Below are positions 45,120-55,945 of a stretch of 64,000 nucleotides of DNA, one piece after another; position 1 is the first letter of the stretch, and every line of letters begins with the position of its first letter. The stretch comes from Camelimonas fluminis (GTDB taxonomy: Bacteria > Pseudomonadota > Alphaproteobacteria > Rhizobiales > Beijerinckiaceae). Below the pieces are notes generated by a model. It saw only the letters and a list, made by a program, of their open reading frames with translations, was not told where the DNA came from and made no database searches. Both the position numbers and the translations under genes were made by a program. The DNA lies in assembly GCF_014656355.1 (NCBI RefSeq), contig NZ_BNCG01000001.1:102596-166595 (forward strand), read 5' to 3'.

Positions 45120-46853
45120 ATGGCAGAAGCTGCTTCGGCCACATCCCAGGGATTCGCTGCCGGCGCATTCGCCATGTCGCCGGCTGGGGCAATGGCGCAA
45201 CTCACGGCCCCGGACGCGCCGTTCGCGTTTGAGACGATCGACATTCGCGGCCTGCCGACGCGCGTCTGGAAAAACGCGCCGCCGAGCCTGCGCGCCATCA
45301 TCGAGGCCAGCGCCGCTTTTGGCGACGCCGACTGCATCGTGTTCGAGGATGAACGTCTCACCTATCGCCAGCACTTCAACGCCGTGTGCTCGCTGGCGAC
45401 AGCGCTGGTCACGCGCTTTGGCGTGCGCAAGGGCGACCGGGTGGCCATCGCCATGCGGAACTATCCGGAGTGGTCGATCGCCTTCTGGGCGGCCACGGCC
45501 ATTGGCGCCCTGGCGACGCCGCTCAACGCCTGGATGACGGCGGACGAACTGGCCTATTGCCTGAACGATTCCGGCGCGACGGTGTTGGTTGCCGACGGCG
45601 AACGCATCGACAGCCTCGGCGACCAGCTCGCCGCGCTGCCGATGCGGGCAGTGATCGGAACACGGCCGGAAAAGCCCTTCGGCGCCGGGGTCATTCCGTG
45701 GGAGGACGTCGTCAGTCCCGCCGATGGCTCCAGCCTGCCGGAGGCGGAGATCGCGCCGGATGACGACGCCACCATCTTCTATACGTCCGGCACGACCGGC
45801 ATGCCGAAGGGCGTGCTGGGCACGCACCGCAATATATGTTCGAACCAGATCACCGTCGGCTATGGAAAGGCCAAATCGCTGTTGCTGGCGGGGGAAAGCC
45901 TGCCGGATCCGGCGACATTGCCGAAAAAAGCTTTCCTGCTGCCGGTGCCGCTGTTCCATGTCACCGGCTGCCACTCGGCGATGGTTCCCACCATTCTGTC
46001 CGGCAACAAGCTGGTGCTGATGTACAAATGGGATGCGCGTCGCGGCATGGAGCTGATCCAGCGGGAGAAGGTCAGCGGCTTTACCGGCGTGCCGGCCATC
46101 GCCTGGCAGATCATCGAGCACCCGGATTTCGACAAATATGACCTGTCGAGCCTGGAGGCCGTGTCTTATGGCGGCGCGCCAGCGCCGGCTGAGCTGCCCA
46201 AACTGGTCAAGAAGACCTTTCCCACGGCTGGCGCCGGCAATGGCTATGGCCTCACCGAAACCTCATCGGTCACGTCGCAGAACCAGGGGCTGGAATATCT
46301 GCGCAAGCCCGACAGCGTCGGCATGCCCGTGCCGGTCTGCGAGGTGCGGGTGGTTGGCCCCGACGGCGCCGACGTTCCGCCGGGCGAGATCGGCGAACTT
46401 TGGATCAAGGGCCCCAACGTGGTGAAGGGCTACTGGAACAAGCCGGAAGAGACAGCGAAGAGCTTTTCTGACGGCTGGCTGCATTCCGGCGACCTGGTGC
46501 GCATCGATGAGGAAGGCTTCATCTATATCCTCGACCGCGCCAAGGACATGGTGATCCGTGGCGGCGAGAACATCTATTGCACGGAAGTTGAGAGCGCGCT
46601 GTATACCCACCCGGCGGTCATGGACGCGGCGGTGGTCGGCCTGCCGCACCGGGTGCTCGGCGAGGAGGTGGGCGCCGTCGTCCAGTTGAAGCCGGGGTTC
46701 GATGTGAGCGAGCAGGACCTGATCGCGCACGTCGCCGCGCGACTGGCGGCGTTCAAGACGCCGGTGCGCATCGACATCCGCGTCGAGCCGCTGCCGCGCA
46801 ACGCCAATGGCAAGGTGCTGAAACGCGACCTGAAGGCGGAGATGACCCGCTAG
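45120..46853 (+). CDS. Acyl-CoA synthetase / AMP-dependent ligase (FadD-like)
   Basis: This 577-residue enzyme would activate a carboxylic acid to its CoA thioester with ATP. It has the AMP-binding P-loop YTSGTTGMPKG (221-231), SYGGAPAPAELPK, YGLTETSSV, the hinge WLHSGDLVRIDEEGF and DRAKDMVIRGGENI, and the C-terminal catalytic Lys in PRNANGKVLKR. The chain length is not predictable. GAGGATACGTG precedes ATG 45120; a GTG codon directly before it is an alternative. It could feed the acyl-CoA dehydrogenases of the window. Confidence 0.93.
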   Translation: MAEAASATSQGFAAGAFAMSPAGAMAQLTAPDAPFAFETIDIRGLPTRVWKNAPPSLRAIIEASAAFGDADCIVFEDERLTYRQHFNAVCSLATALVTRFGVRKGDRVAIAMRNYPEWSIAFWAATAIGALATPLNAWMTADELAYCLNDSGATVLVADGERIDSLGDQLAALPMRAVIGTRPEKPFGAGVIPWEDVVSPADGSSLPEAEIAPDDDATIFYTSGTTGMPKGVLGTHRNICSNQITVGYGKAKSLLLAGESLPDPATLPKKAFLLPVPLFHVTGCHSAMVPTILSGNKLVLMYKWDARRGMELIQREKVSGFTGVPAIAWQIIEHPDFDKYDLSSLEAVSYGGAPAPAELPKLVKKTFPTAGAGNGYGLTETSSVTSQNQGLEYLRKPDSVGMPVPVCEVRVVGPDGADVPPGEIGELWIKGPNVVKGYWNKPEETAKSFSDGWLHSGDLVRIDEEGFIYILDRAKDMVIRGGENIYCTEVESALYTHPAVMDAAVVGLPHRVLGEEVGAVVQLKPGFDVSEQDLIAHVAARLAAFKTPVRIDIRVEPLPRNANGKVLKRDLKAEMTR

Positions 46854-46935
46854 AGCAGTTTTTGATCAATCTGGATCGCAAACTGCTCCAGTTCTCTTTG
46901 TTTTGAGCGAATTCTGATCGGAAAGCGCTCCAGAG
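46852..46935 (+). repeat. Nested inverted-repeat element (copy 2 of the 16103 family)
   Basis: Starts at the stop codon of the ligase gene. GAGCAGTTT (46853-46861) pairs with AAACTGCTC (46880-46888), followed by CCAGTT...TTGTTTTGAGCGAATT and GGAAAGCGCTC. It matches the reverse complement of 16103-16225 but lacks that copy's GACCAGACG hairpin. Confidence 0.75.
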
Positions 46936-47015
46936 CCTTGTCGCGAAAGGAATGCGCCAAATTAAAGAGACGGAGCATTTTGGGTGAGCCGGTTTTCACC
47001 GAAAATGCTCTGGCA
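46931..47015. repeat. Dispersed 'gagcattttc' hairpin repeat, copy A2 (inverted)
   Basis: GAGCATTTTGGGTGAGCC with GGTTTTCACCGAAAATGCTC forms the hairpin; on the minus strand the order and flanks (CGTCTCTTTAATTTGGCGCA) match copies A1 and A3. Confidence 0.7.
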
Positions 47016-47062
47016 GTCGGATATAGGCATTCGCATCCCGTGATGCAGAATGAAAACATTCC

Positions 47063-47101
47063 GGGCGAGGCCGGTTCACAGGAACCGGGCTCGCCCTTTT
47101 T
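47063..47101 (+). terminator. Rho-independent terminator downstream of the CoA ligase
   Basis: GGGCGAG-CCGGTTC (47063-47077) pairs with GAACCGG-CTCGCCC (47082-47096) with one internal mismatch and a 4-nt loop, followed by five T residues. It is oriented for the plus-strand ligase transcript. Confidence 0.85.
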
Positions 47102-47142
47102 GTTGCACTGGCGTGTTTCCGCGCTGCTCGCCGGGCGCTCCG

Positions 47143-48396
47143 TCAGGCGGCCGGATGGGGCTCCGGCATCAGGCTGACGAGCAGGGCCGAGAGCAGCCCC
47201 AGCACGCCGGCGATGGCGATGGGAACCGTATAGCTCTGGGTGAGGTCAAAGGCGTATCCCGCCAGCGGCGGCCCCAGCAGCGAGCCAAGGGCGGCGGCGG
47301 TGTAGCTGACGCCGATGACGCCGCTGGCGTTGCGGGGGCCGAACACATCGACCAGCAGCGCGGGCGCCAAAGCGACATAGCCGCCGTAGCACAGGCCGAA
47401 CACCAGGGCGAAAACGGCGAGGCCGATGGCGCTGCTGGCGAAAATCCACCAGCCCATCATCAGGCCGAGACCCAGGAACATCAACGCCAGCGAGCGCCGG
47501 CGGCCCATGCGGTCGGCGACGCCGCCGATCAGGAAGCGCCCGGCCGTGGAGCCGATGCCGATGAGCGCGAACAGGGTCACGGCGGTCGACGGGTCGACGC
47601 CCCTGTCCTGGGCTGACGGCGTCAGGTGGACGAAGGGGATGAACAGGCCCACCGAGGCCAGCACCGAGGCGAGGTAAAAGATGCGGAACTGGGATGAGCG
47701 GACGGTTTCGCCGAGACTCATGCCGGGGAGTTCGTGGCGCGAGGGCAGGGGGCCATGCAGCAGCTTGCCGTCCGGCGCCATGCCGCGCTTTTCAGGCGCG
47801 TTGTCGACGAACAGCGCCGCCGCCCCGCCGGCCAGCACGACGAACAGGCCAAGAATGGTGTAGGCGCCGCGCCAGCCCACGTTCGTCACCAGATACTCGG
47901 CGACCTTGGGCATGATCAGCGTGCCGAGGCCGATGCCGGACACGGCGATGCCGGAGGCGAAGCCGCGCCGAACCAGGAACCAGCGCTGCACGGCGCTGAC
48001 CGCCGGCACGTAGGAAAAGCCGATGCCGAGGCCAACGCCGAGGCCGATGGCCAGCGCCACCATGGCGATGGATGTGGCCATGCCGGCGAACATCAGGCTG
48101 AAGCCGACAAGCGCGATGCCGCCGAGCACCACCGGGCGGGCGCCCAGCCTGTCGGTGAGCGGGCCGCTGACGACGCCAATGGCGAAATACAGCGCCACGG
48201 CGCCGGAAAACACCCAGGACAAGGCGGCGCGGCTGGCGGAAAAGTCCTGCTGCAAGGCATTGAAAAAGGCCGGGAAGGCGTAGAGGCCGCCAAGGCCGCA
48301 GAACATGACGACAAAGGCGGCGGCCACTACGATCCAGCCGCGTCGGGCCGAGGCTGCGAGCAGGGCGGTTTCGGAGGTTTCTGTTGTGGATGTCAT
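47143..48396 (-). CDS. MFS transporter
   Basis: This 417-residue carrier has about 12 membrane helices and motif-A-like loops (GPLTDRLGARPVVLGG, GGVADRMGRRRSLAL). RRGWIVVAAAFVVMFCGLGGLYAFPAFF at the start is typical of monocarboxylate-type MFS proteins. The substrate is unknown; the divergent-to-convergent position next to a CoA ligase allows a carboxylate. ATG 48396 follows CAGGAGCC. Confidence 0.9.
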   Translation of the reverse strand: MTSTTETSETALLAASARRGWIVVAAAFVVMFCGLGGLYAFPAFFNALQQDFSASRAALSWVFSGAVALYFAIGVVSGPLTDRLGARPVVLGGIALVGFSLMFAGMATSIAMVALAIGLGVGLGIGFSYVPAVSAVQRWFLVRRGFASGIAVSGIGLGTLIMPKVAEYLVTNVGWRGAYTILGLFVVLAGGAAALFVDNAPEKRGMAPDGKLLHGPLPSRHELPGMSLGETVRSSQFRIFYLASVLASVGLFIPFVHLTPSAQDRGVDPSTAVTLFALIGIGSTAGRFLIGGVADRMGRRRSLALMFLGLGLMMGWWIFASSAIGLAVFALVFGLCYGGYVALAPALLVDVFGPRNASGVIGVSYTAAALGSLLGPPLAGYAFDLTQSYTVPIAIAGVLGLLSALLVSLMPEPHPAA

Positions 48397-48749
48397 GGGC
48401 GGGGCTCCTGGGACGTTGCGTCCGCAGACGGGGAACAGCCCCGTTGCCGCACGCCTGGCTGGTGTGATTGCTGTCGTGCGCTCATGACGCTCCCGTTCGT
48501 TGCCTCTTGAACCGGGCTTTGCCCTGTTTTTGCCTTGACGCCGGTTTCACGGGCGATTTGCCGGTTGTAACAGGGCCTGCCAGCCGCGCCAGAGGCCGGC
48601 CATGTCCTCGCCGGGGTCTGCTGGCGGCCCGATGCGGGTTTCGCACATATCGCCCCAAAGCCGGCGCCGGGGCGATTACCCCGCAGGTAACGGCCAGACG
48701 CATCCAGCCGTCCGTCCCCGCAGTTCCCGGCTCGCGGCGCCAGCGCCGG
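48397..48749. other. Intergenic region without a gene
   Basis: This 353-bp GC-rich stretch lies upstream of the MFS gene and downstream of the hydrolase gene, both on the minus strand. I see no gene, RNA or clear hairpin in it. Confidence 0.35.
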
Positions 48750-49649
48750 TCACGCCGCGCCGTGCTTTTTGAAAAACGCCAGCATCAGTTTCCAGCCAGC
48801 CTCCGCCGGTTCCTTGCGCCAGGTCGGCCGGTAATCGGCGTGGAAGGCGTGCGGCGCGTCGGGGAAGATCTCCAGCTCCACCGTCTTGCCGGCCGCCTGC
48901 GCCTTTTTCTTCAGCTCCTCGACGCTGGCGACCGGAATGCCGGTGTCGGCGCCGCCATACAGGCCGAGCACCGGCGCCTTCAGCTCGCCGGCCACGTCCA
49001 GCGCTGTCTTTGGCTGGATCGGCGACGTTTGCCCGCCCACCGGACCATACCAGGCGACCCCGGCCTTCAACGCCGGATTGTGGGCGGCGTACAGCCAGAC
49101 GGCGCGCCCGCCGCGGCAGAAGCCGGTGACGGCAAGTCGTTGCGCGTCGCCCTTGTGCTGCGCCGCCCAGGCCGCTGTCGCATCCAGATCGGACATCACC
49201 TCCGCGTCCGGCGTTTTCGCGATGAAATCGCGCAGCAGCGCCTGGACGTCAGTGACCCTGGAGATGTCGCCGCGCCGGGCGTAAAGCTCCGGCGCGACCG
49301 CCAGATAGCCGGCTTTGGCCAGCCGGCGGCAAACGTCCTTGATATATTCGTGCACGCCGAAGATTTCTTCGATCACCAGCACGATGGGGAAGGGGCCGGC
49401 GCCTTCGGGCATGGCCCGGTAGGCCGGGATGTCGCCGTCCTTCACCGGGATTTTGACCTCGCCGGCCACCAGACCGTCGGCGGGTGTTTTCACCGGTGGA
49501 TTGGCCTGGGCGTGGGCCGTGGCCATGGTGAAGCCGCTCATCAGCGCCGTCATCACCACGAAGCCCCGGCGGGAGAGCTGCTCCGGCAGCAGGCCATCGA
49601 GGCCCAGCATGCCCGCTTTCGGCGACCGGTCGCCCGTCTCCGCGCTCAT
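48750..49649 (-). CDS. Dienelactone hydrolase family protein, Tat-type signal
   Basis: This 299-residue alpha/beta hydrolase has the dienelactone hydrolase triad: Cys178 in GFCRGG, Asp235 in GGADTGIP and His267 in PHAFH, with Glu94/95 of EEIFG near the nucleophile. An N-terminal SRRGFVVMTALMSGFTMATAHA (about 26-47) is a twin-arginine-like signal, so the enzyme may act in the periplasm, unlike cytoplasmic ClcD. ATG 49649 has the strong site AGGAGGAACGCAG. The natural substrate is unknown. Confidence 0.92.
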   Translation of the reverse strand: MSAETGDRSPKAGMLGLDGLLPEQLSRRGFVVMTALMSGFTMATAHAQANPPVKTPADGLVAGEVKIPVKDGDIPAYRAMPEGAGPFPIVLVIEEIFGVHEYIKDVCRRLAKAGYLAVAPELYARRGDISRVTDVQALLRDFIAKTPDAEVMSDLDATAAWAAQHKGDAQRLAVTGFCRGGRAVWLYAAHNPALKAGVAWYGPVGGQTSPIQPKTALDVAGELKAPVLGLYGGADTGIPVASVEELKKKAQAAGKTVELEIFPDAPHAFHADYRPTWRKEPAEAGWKLMLAFFKKHGAA

Positions 49650-50086
49650 CTGCGTTCCTCCTGCGATTGTCGTGAACTGGCGCTTGTGACCAGCCATCGG
49701 CCGCGTCGCCCTGTTGTCCGGGCTTCCCGCAACAGCAGTGCATGTCCGCCGGCCGGATGCAAAGGAAGAATGTCGCGCCAGAAGCCTGTCTTGTGCGGGG
49801 CCGGAGCGCCTGTCGACCAGACGAAAACCGCCCGTCGACCAGAATTCGCCCGAAACAGGACAAGCCGGAGCGGCGTCCGTTCCGGCTTGTCCTGAACGAC
49901 TCCGGGTCCGCTATCGGCCGCCCAGGTCGGGAAGACGTCGGAAACGCGCCAAAACGCCGCCAGAATCCCGCCGCGCCTTGCGATTGGGGGGGACGACCGT
50001 TAGATAGGCGGTAGCTTTCCCGAACCGCGCCGGCCGTGCGCCGGCCCAGTCCCTTCAGCGCCCCTTCAGGGGGTGGAGCCGAGTTT
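49650..50086. other. Intergenic region with a diverged inverted-repeat element
   Basis: No gene is seen. It contains a perfect 12-bp hairpin GGACAAGCCGGA (49858-49869)/TCCGGCTTGTCC (49881-49892), preceded by GTCGACCAGAATTCGCCCGAAACAGG in part, which resembles the element at 16103-16225. The right part is the ettA promoter and leader. Confidence 0.5.
49805..49895 (-). repeat. Diverged copy of the nested inverted-repeat family (copy 3)
   Basis: CGACCAGAATTCGCCCGAAA aligns with CGATCAGAATTCGCTCAAAA of the 16103 copy, and both are followed by a long hairpin. The hairpin arms differ in sequence but keep their place, which suggests compensating changes in a structured element. Confidence 0.55.
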
Positions 50087-51739
<1,653 letters not shown>

Positions 51740-51764
51740 GCGCGGAACTTTCACGGTGATGGAG

Positions 51765-51788
51765 CGGGGCGCGGCTGCGCCCCGTTTT
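51765..51788 (+). terminator. Rho-independent terminator after ettA
   Basis: CGGGGCGC (51765-51772) pairs perfectly with GCGCCCCG (51777-51784) around a 4-nt loop, followed by TTTT. Confidence 0.8.
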
Positions 51789-51804
51789 CGTTTGCGGGAG
51801 CCGT

Positions 51805-52341
51805 TCAGGCCTTGACGGGCAGGGGCGCCAGGCGCGCGCTGGCCGAGGCCTGGACAAGCAGACGTCCATCGGCTGCGAACAGACGCCCTTCCATGAAGGC
51901 GACGGTGCGCCCGCACGACAAAACGCGGGCTTCCGCCGCCAGTGGGCCGGGCGCCGCCGGGGCCAGGTAATGGACCGCCATGCTGATGGTCGCGCCGAAG
52001 CGCGCGCCGCCCGTGTGGATGAGAATGGCCGGCCCCATGGCGTCGTCGAGCATGGCGGCGAGCATGCCGCCCTGAATCATGCCGGCCGGGTTGCGAAAAT
52101 CGGCCCGCCCGTCGAAAGCGACGCGGATGCGGCCGGCCGGACCATCGGCGCGCAGCAGCCGCCAGCCCAGCAACAGGGCGCAGGGCGGCGCCGGCATGCG
52201 CGAGACGATGGCGAGCGCAGCGCGGGTCGGGGCGTCATCGACCGGCTCCATGTTCCGCAAGTTTTCGTTTTGCCAGTGTTCGTTTTGCCAGTATTCGTCG
52301 CGCCCGTTGTAATCCCGTGGCGTCTGAAATCCCGTTTCCAT
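51805..52341 (-). CDS. PaaI-family thioesterase with in-frame repeat near the N terminus
   Basis: This 178-residue hotdog-fold protein has the 4HBT core AGMIQGGMLAAMLDDAMG, ATISMAVHYLAPA and GRTVAFMEGRLF. Residues 16-30 are a threefold 5-residue repeat, EYWQN-EHWQN-ENLRN, encoded by 15-bp tandem units. AGGGAGC before ATG 52341 supports inclusion of the repeat in the protein; an internal ATG at 52251 would exclude it. It is divergent from the WYL regulator 86 bp away, which may control it. Confidence 0.85.
   Translation of the reverse strand: METGFQTPRDYNGRDEYWQNEHWQNENLRNMEPVDDAPTRAALAIVSRMPAPPCALLLGWRLLRADGPAGRIRVAFDGRADFRNPAGMIQGGMLAAMLDDAMGPAILIHTGGARFGATISMAVHYLAPAAPGPLAAEARVLSCGRTVAFMEGRLFAADGRLLVQASASARLAPLPVKA
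52252..52296 (-). repeat. Three in-frame 15-bp tandem units inside the thioesterase gene
   Basis: On the minus strand the units GAATACTGGCAAAAC and GAACACTGGCAAAAC are followed by a degenerate third, GAAAACTTGCGGAAC. The period is exactly 15 bp. Confidence 0.85.
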
Positions 52342-52427
52342 GTCATGCTCCCTGATGGCGCATTGTCGCCGCCAGGAGGCATGAATAAGCTCAGGCTACT
52401 GACAGCGTGGCGTCAGGAGTTTCGCCA

Positions 52428-53120
52428 ATGCGACGGGCCGACCGCCTGCTTGAACTGACCGGATATCTGCAGGAGGGCGGCGTGGTCACCGCCGCGACGC
52501 TGGCGGCGCGTCTCGAGGTCTCGGTGCGCACCGTTTACCGGGATATCGCCGCCCTTCAGGCGCAGGGTTATCCGGTCGATGGCGAAGCGGGCTCCGGCTA
52601 TCTGTTGCGGGCGCCGGTGCGGCTGGCCCCGCTTGCCTTCAGCCATGACCAGCTTGAAGCGCTGGCGCTGGGGCTGGCCTACGTGGAGCAGGTGGGCGAC
52701 GCCGCGTTGCGCCTCGCGGCGCGCGACGCCCGGGTCAAGATCGATCTCACCTGGTGTGAGGATGACCCGGGCCGGCGGCTGGGCGCCCGCCCCATGCGCG
52801 CCGTGCAGCGGCCTGAACGGCGGGCGCCGACCTGGACGGCCGACCTGCGACGGGCCGTGCGGCAGCGGCGGACGGTCGAATTTGACTATATGGCCGCCTC
52901 TGGCGCCGCCAGCCGGCGCATGGTGCGGCCGCTTGCCCTGAGCGCCTTCTCCGATGGCTGGCTGCTGGCTGCCTGGTGCGAGATGCGCGGCGCCCACCGG
53001 CTGTTCCGGCTCGACCGGATCAGCGCCCTGATCGTCGGCGAGCGGGAGTTCCCGGACGAGCCAGACAAAGGCCTGGCCGCCTGGCTTGCCGGGCGGGAAG
53101 ATCGACCGCCGCGGCTGTGA
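52428..53120 (+). CDS. HTH-11/WYL-domain transcriptional regulator
   Basis: This 230-residue regulator has an N-terminal winged helix (TAATLAARLEVSVRTVYRDIAAL, about residues 21-43) and a WYL domain (about 135-205; TVEFDYMAASG, RPLALSAFSDGWLLAAWCE, FRLDRISAL). WYL domains sense small ligands or nucleic acids. The canonical WYL triplet is WLL here. ATG 52428 follows AGGAG at 52415. It is divergent from the PaaI-type thioesterase, a probable target by position. Confidence 0.9.
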   Translation: MRRADRLLELTGYLQEGGVVTAATLAARLEVSVRTVYRDIAALQAQGYPVDGEAGSGYLLRAPVRLAPLAFSHDQLEALALGLAYVEQVGDAALRLAARDARVKIDLTWCEDDPGRRLGARPMRAVQRPERRAPTWTADLRRAVRQRRTVEFDYMAASGAASRRMVRPLALSAFSDGWLLAAWCEMRGAHRLFRLDRISALIVGEREFPDEPDKGLAAWLAGREDRPPRL

Positions 53121-53189
53121 TTGCCGCTATCGCATTTGCACGAAAAGTGGCTCCACTTTTCCCGGAAATGTTCTGGATGGCCTCTGCGT

Positions 53190-53756
53190 TCAGGGTTTTG
53201 GCGCGGGATCAGGCGCTGGCGGCTTCTGCGCGTCCGGTTGCGCCGCCTGCGGGTCATAAACCTGCCAGTACTCCTTGACGAAGCCACGTTTGTCGACAGA
53301 GCGCACGGCGCCTGAAACGATCGGCTCCGGGCCCTCGCAGCGCCAGGCGAAAATTGTGTCCCGGCCGGTCGCCCAACTGGGCACGTCCACGGCGCTGGGG
53401 TTCTCATGGCAATACTGGCGGGCTTCGGGTGAGGGCACCACCTGGGTGTCTGCCCGCCCGCAAAAGCGCCTGCCGCCAGCGATGCAAACCATGATCTTGC
53501 CGTCCATGCAGCGCCAGACGGCGCGCACCGGCTCATGCTCGGGCAGGGTGACGCCAAGCTTTTTCGCCGCCTGCTCCAGCATGTCCGGCGGAACGGCGTT
53601 GATCATGTTGTTGTCGCCGGCGGAACGGCAATAGGCGAGCGCATCCTCAACCGGTCCGGCGGCGGCCGGACCGGCCCAGGTCGCGCAGGCGCCGCCCGCG
53701 GCGAGGAACGCCGCCAGGCCTGCCAGTTTCCATTCTGTCGAAAAGAAATGTTTCAT
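53190..53756 (-). CDS. Hypothetical secreted protein with six cysteines
   Basis: I do not recognise a family. The 188-residue product has a signal peptide (MKHFFSTEWKLAGLAAFLAAGG, cleavage near residues 30-33), six Cys in the mature part (AYC, WRC, MVC, RFC, QYC, WRC), two WRC-type motifs, and a Pro/Ala-rich tail. Paired cysteines suggest disulfides in the periplasm. The start ATG 53756 was chosen for the signal peptide; the frame is open 17 codons further up. It is divergent from the lytic transglycosylase gene. Confidence 0.75.
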   Translation of the reverse strand: MKHFFSTEWKLAGLAAFLAAGGACATWAGPAAAGPVEDALAYCRSAGDNNMINAVPPDMLEQAAKKLGVTLPEHEPVRAVWRCMDGKIMVCIAGGRRFCGRADTQVVPSPEARQYCHENPSAVDVPSWATGRDTIFAWRCEGPEPIVSGAVRSVDKRGFVKEYWQVYDPQAAQPDAQKPPAPDPAPKP

Positions 53757-53846
53757 CTGTCCGCGACCATATTCCGTCACCGGTAATATAGTCACTCCCC
53801 GGCGCACAGGGCAGCGCTGGCGGGCATGGTTCTGCGGAAAGGGTGA

Positions 53847-55139
53847 ATGATGGCGCGCGGCGCGGGATGGAAGCGCGGGATGGGGCTGGCCATGTTGCTG
53901 GCGACGGTGCTGGCGGGCGAGGCCAGCGCCCAGGGAGCCCGTGCGGAAACCGGGGGGCCTGGCGGTCGGCCGGCCAGCGGCGATTTTGCCGGCTTCCTCT
54001 CCGCCATGCGGCCGAAAGCGCTGGCGCTGGGCGTTTCGGCGGCGACCTGGGAGCGGGAGACCGCCGGTCTGACGCCTGACCTCTCCCTGCCCAATCTTGA
54101 TCGCGGCCCCCGCAAGCCTTCACACGCCGGTCAGCGCGAGTTCAGCGCCACGCCGGCGCAATATCTCTCCGACCAGGCCATGGCGGCGACTGCGGCGAAA
54201 GGCGCGGGGCTGGCCGCGCGCTACCGGCCGCAACTGGCGGCTATCGAACAGCGCTTCGGCGTGCCGGGCCAGGTGGCGCTGGCCATTTTCGGTCGCGAGA
54301 CCGGCTATGGCGCCAATACTGGCAAATACGACGGGTTGCGCACCCTCGCCACCCAAGCGTGGACCGGCCGCCGCCGCGAGACATTTGCCCAGGAATTCCT
54401 GTATGCGCTGAAGATGCTGGACGATGGCGTCGTCAGCCGCCCGGCGATGAAAAGCTCATGGGCAGGGGCCATGGGGCTGACCCAGATGCTGCCGTCGCAA
54501 TACTACCGCTATGGCGTCGATCTGGATGGGGGCGGCCGGGCTGATATCTGGACCTCGGTTCCAGACGCTTTGGCCTCCATCGCCAATCACCTGCGCGGCG
54601 AAGGCTGGCGCCCCGGGGAACGCTGGGCTTATGAGGTCGCGCCGCCAGCGCGGGCGGACTGCACCATGGCTGATCCGGATGCGCCGCGCCCGTGGTCGCA
54701 ATGGGCGGCCGCCGGCTACCGGCCGGAGAATGGGCCCGCGCCGGCGCGTGGGACGCAACTGGCGCTGCTGTTGCCGGCTGGCGTGTATGGCCCTGGCTTT
54801 CTCGTCGGGCCGAACTACTTCGTGCTCAAGGCGTACAATTTCTCTGATCTTTACGTGTTGTATGTGGGCCATCTGGCCGACCGCATCGCCGGCGGCGGGC
54901 CGTTCGCCACCGCCTGGGGCAAGGTCGCGCAGCCCTCGGCGGCGCAACTGGCGGCCATGCAGCGCGAGCTGACCCGCCTTGGCCTGTATCGTGAGAAGAT
55001 CGATGGGTTCGCCGGCATGAAAACCCGCCTTGCCGTCGGCGCCTTTCAGAAGGCCCATGGCCTCGGCGTGGATTGCTGGCCGACGCCCGAGACGCTGAAA
55101 GCCATTTCCGCCGCCGCAAAACAGGGAGCGACTCCATGA
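53847..55139 (+). CDS. Lytic murein transglycosylase (MltB type) with peptidoglycan-binding domain
   Basis: This 430-residue exported enzyme cleaves the glycan strand of peptidoglycan to 1,6-anhydro ends. It has a signal peptide ([17 protein letters not shown]), an SLT_2 domain with catalytic Glu151 in [25 protein letters not shown], and a C-terminal PG_binding_1 domain (LQ-type [29 protein letters not shown], about 365-400). ATG 53847 and ATG 53850 are adjacent; GGAAAGGG precedes both. The stop overlaps the tam start by 4 bp, an unexpected coupling of a wall enzyme with a small-molecule methyltransferase. Confidence 0.93.
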   Translation: MMARGAGWKRGMGLAMLLATVLAGEASAQGARAETGGPGGRPASGDFAGFLSAMRPKALALGVSAATWERETAGLTPDLSLPNLDRGPRKPSHAGQREFSATPAQYLSDQAMAATAAKGAGLAARYRPQLAAIEQRFGVPGQVALAIFGRETGYGANTGKYDGLRTLATQAWTGRRRETFAQEFLYALKMLDDGVVSRPAMKSSWAGAMGLTQMLPSQYYRYGVDLDGGGRADIWTSVPDALASIANHLRGEGWRPGERWAYEVAPPARADCTMADPDAPRPWSQWAAAGYRPENGPAPARGTQLALLLPAGVYGPGFLVGPNYFVLKAYNFSDLYVLYVGHLADRIAGGGPFATAWGKVAQPSAAQLAAMQRELTRLGLYREKIDGFAGMKTRLAVGAFQKAHGLGVDCWPTPETLKAISAAAKQGATP

Positions 55140-55933
55140 CCGCATGGAACCCGGCGCAATATCTGAAATTCGAGGACGAGCGCACCCGGGCGGCGCGCGA
55201 TCTGCTCGCCAGGGTTCCCGGGCACGGCTACGGCCCGGGCGGCGACGCCGCGCCGGCGCGGCTTTTCGATTTGGGGTGCGGTCCCGGAAATTCGACCGGG
55301 CTGCTGGCCGACCGTTTTCCGGAGGCGATGCTGGAAGGGCTGGATTCCTCGGCCGACATGCTGGATGAGGCGCGCCGGCGCCTGCCGCAGGTCAGCTTTG
55401 CCGCGGCGGATCTCGCGACCTGGACGCCGCCGGAGGACGCGGATCTGCTGTTCGCCAACGCCGTGTTCCAGTGGGTGCCGGGACACCTGACCGCCATGGC
55501 CCGCATTCTCGCCGCTCTTTCCAGCGGCGCGGTGCTGGCGGTGCAGATGCCGGACAATCTGGAGCAGCCATCGCACCGTCTGATGCGCGAGATCGCCCAG
55601 GAGGCGCCGTTCTCCAGCAAGCTCGCCGGGGCAATCATCCTGCGCCGGCCGCTGGAGCCGGTGGGCGCCTGCTATGACGCGTTGAGCGGGCTGTGCAGCG
55701 ATCTCGATATCTGGGGCGTCACTTACCACCATCGCATGGCCAGCCCGGCCAGCATTACCCAATGGGTGATGGGCACGGGCCTGCGCCCGTTCCTTGAGCC
55801 GCTGGACGCGAACGAGCGCGCCTGGTTCCTGGAAACCTATACCCAGGCGGTGAGTGAGGCCTATCCACCCCAGCGCGATGGAACCACGTTACTGCCGTTT
55901 CCGCGCCGGTTCATCGTGGCGCGGCGGGCCTGA
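55136..55933 (+). CDS. tam: Trans-aconitate 2-methyltransferase
   Basis: This 265-residue SAM-dependent enzyme methylates trans-aconitate, an inhibitor of the TCA cycle formed from cis-aconitate. It has the start [23 protein letters not shown]-binding [10 protein letters not shown] (45-54), and [14 protein letters not shown] typical of Tam. A Gly/Ala-rich insertion of about ten residues lies before the SAM motif (31-41) compared with the 252-residue E. coli enzyme. Its ATG overlaps the lytic transglycosylase stop. Confidence 0.92.
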   Translation: MTAWNPAQYLKFEDERTRAARDLLARVPGHGYGPGGDAAPARLFDLGCGPGNSTGLLADRFPEAMLEGLDSSADMLDEARRRLPQVSFAAADLATWTPPEDADLLFANAVFQWVPGHLTAMARILAALSSGAVLAVQMPDNLEQPSHRLMREIAQEAPFSSKLAGAIILRRPLEPVGACYDALSGLCSDLDIWGVTYHHRMASPASITQWVMGTGLRPFLEPLDANERAWFLETYTQAVSEAYPPQRDGTTLLPFPRRFIVARRA

Positions 55934-55945
55934 GCGGAGCAACCC

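Noticed and set aside
42981..46121. A 1046-codon minus-strand frame that would extend the porin far upstream.
   Set aside because: The sequence before 44561 is antisense to the CoA ligase and passes through AT-rich promoter DNA; the porin signal peptide and ribosome-binding site define the true start.
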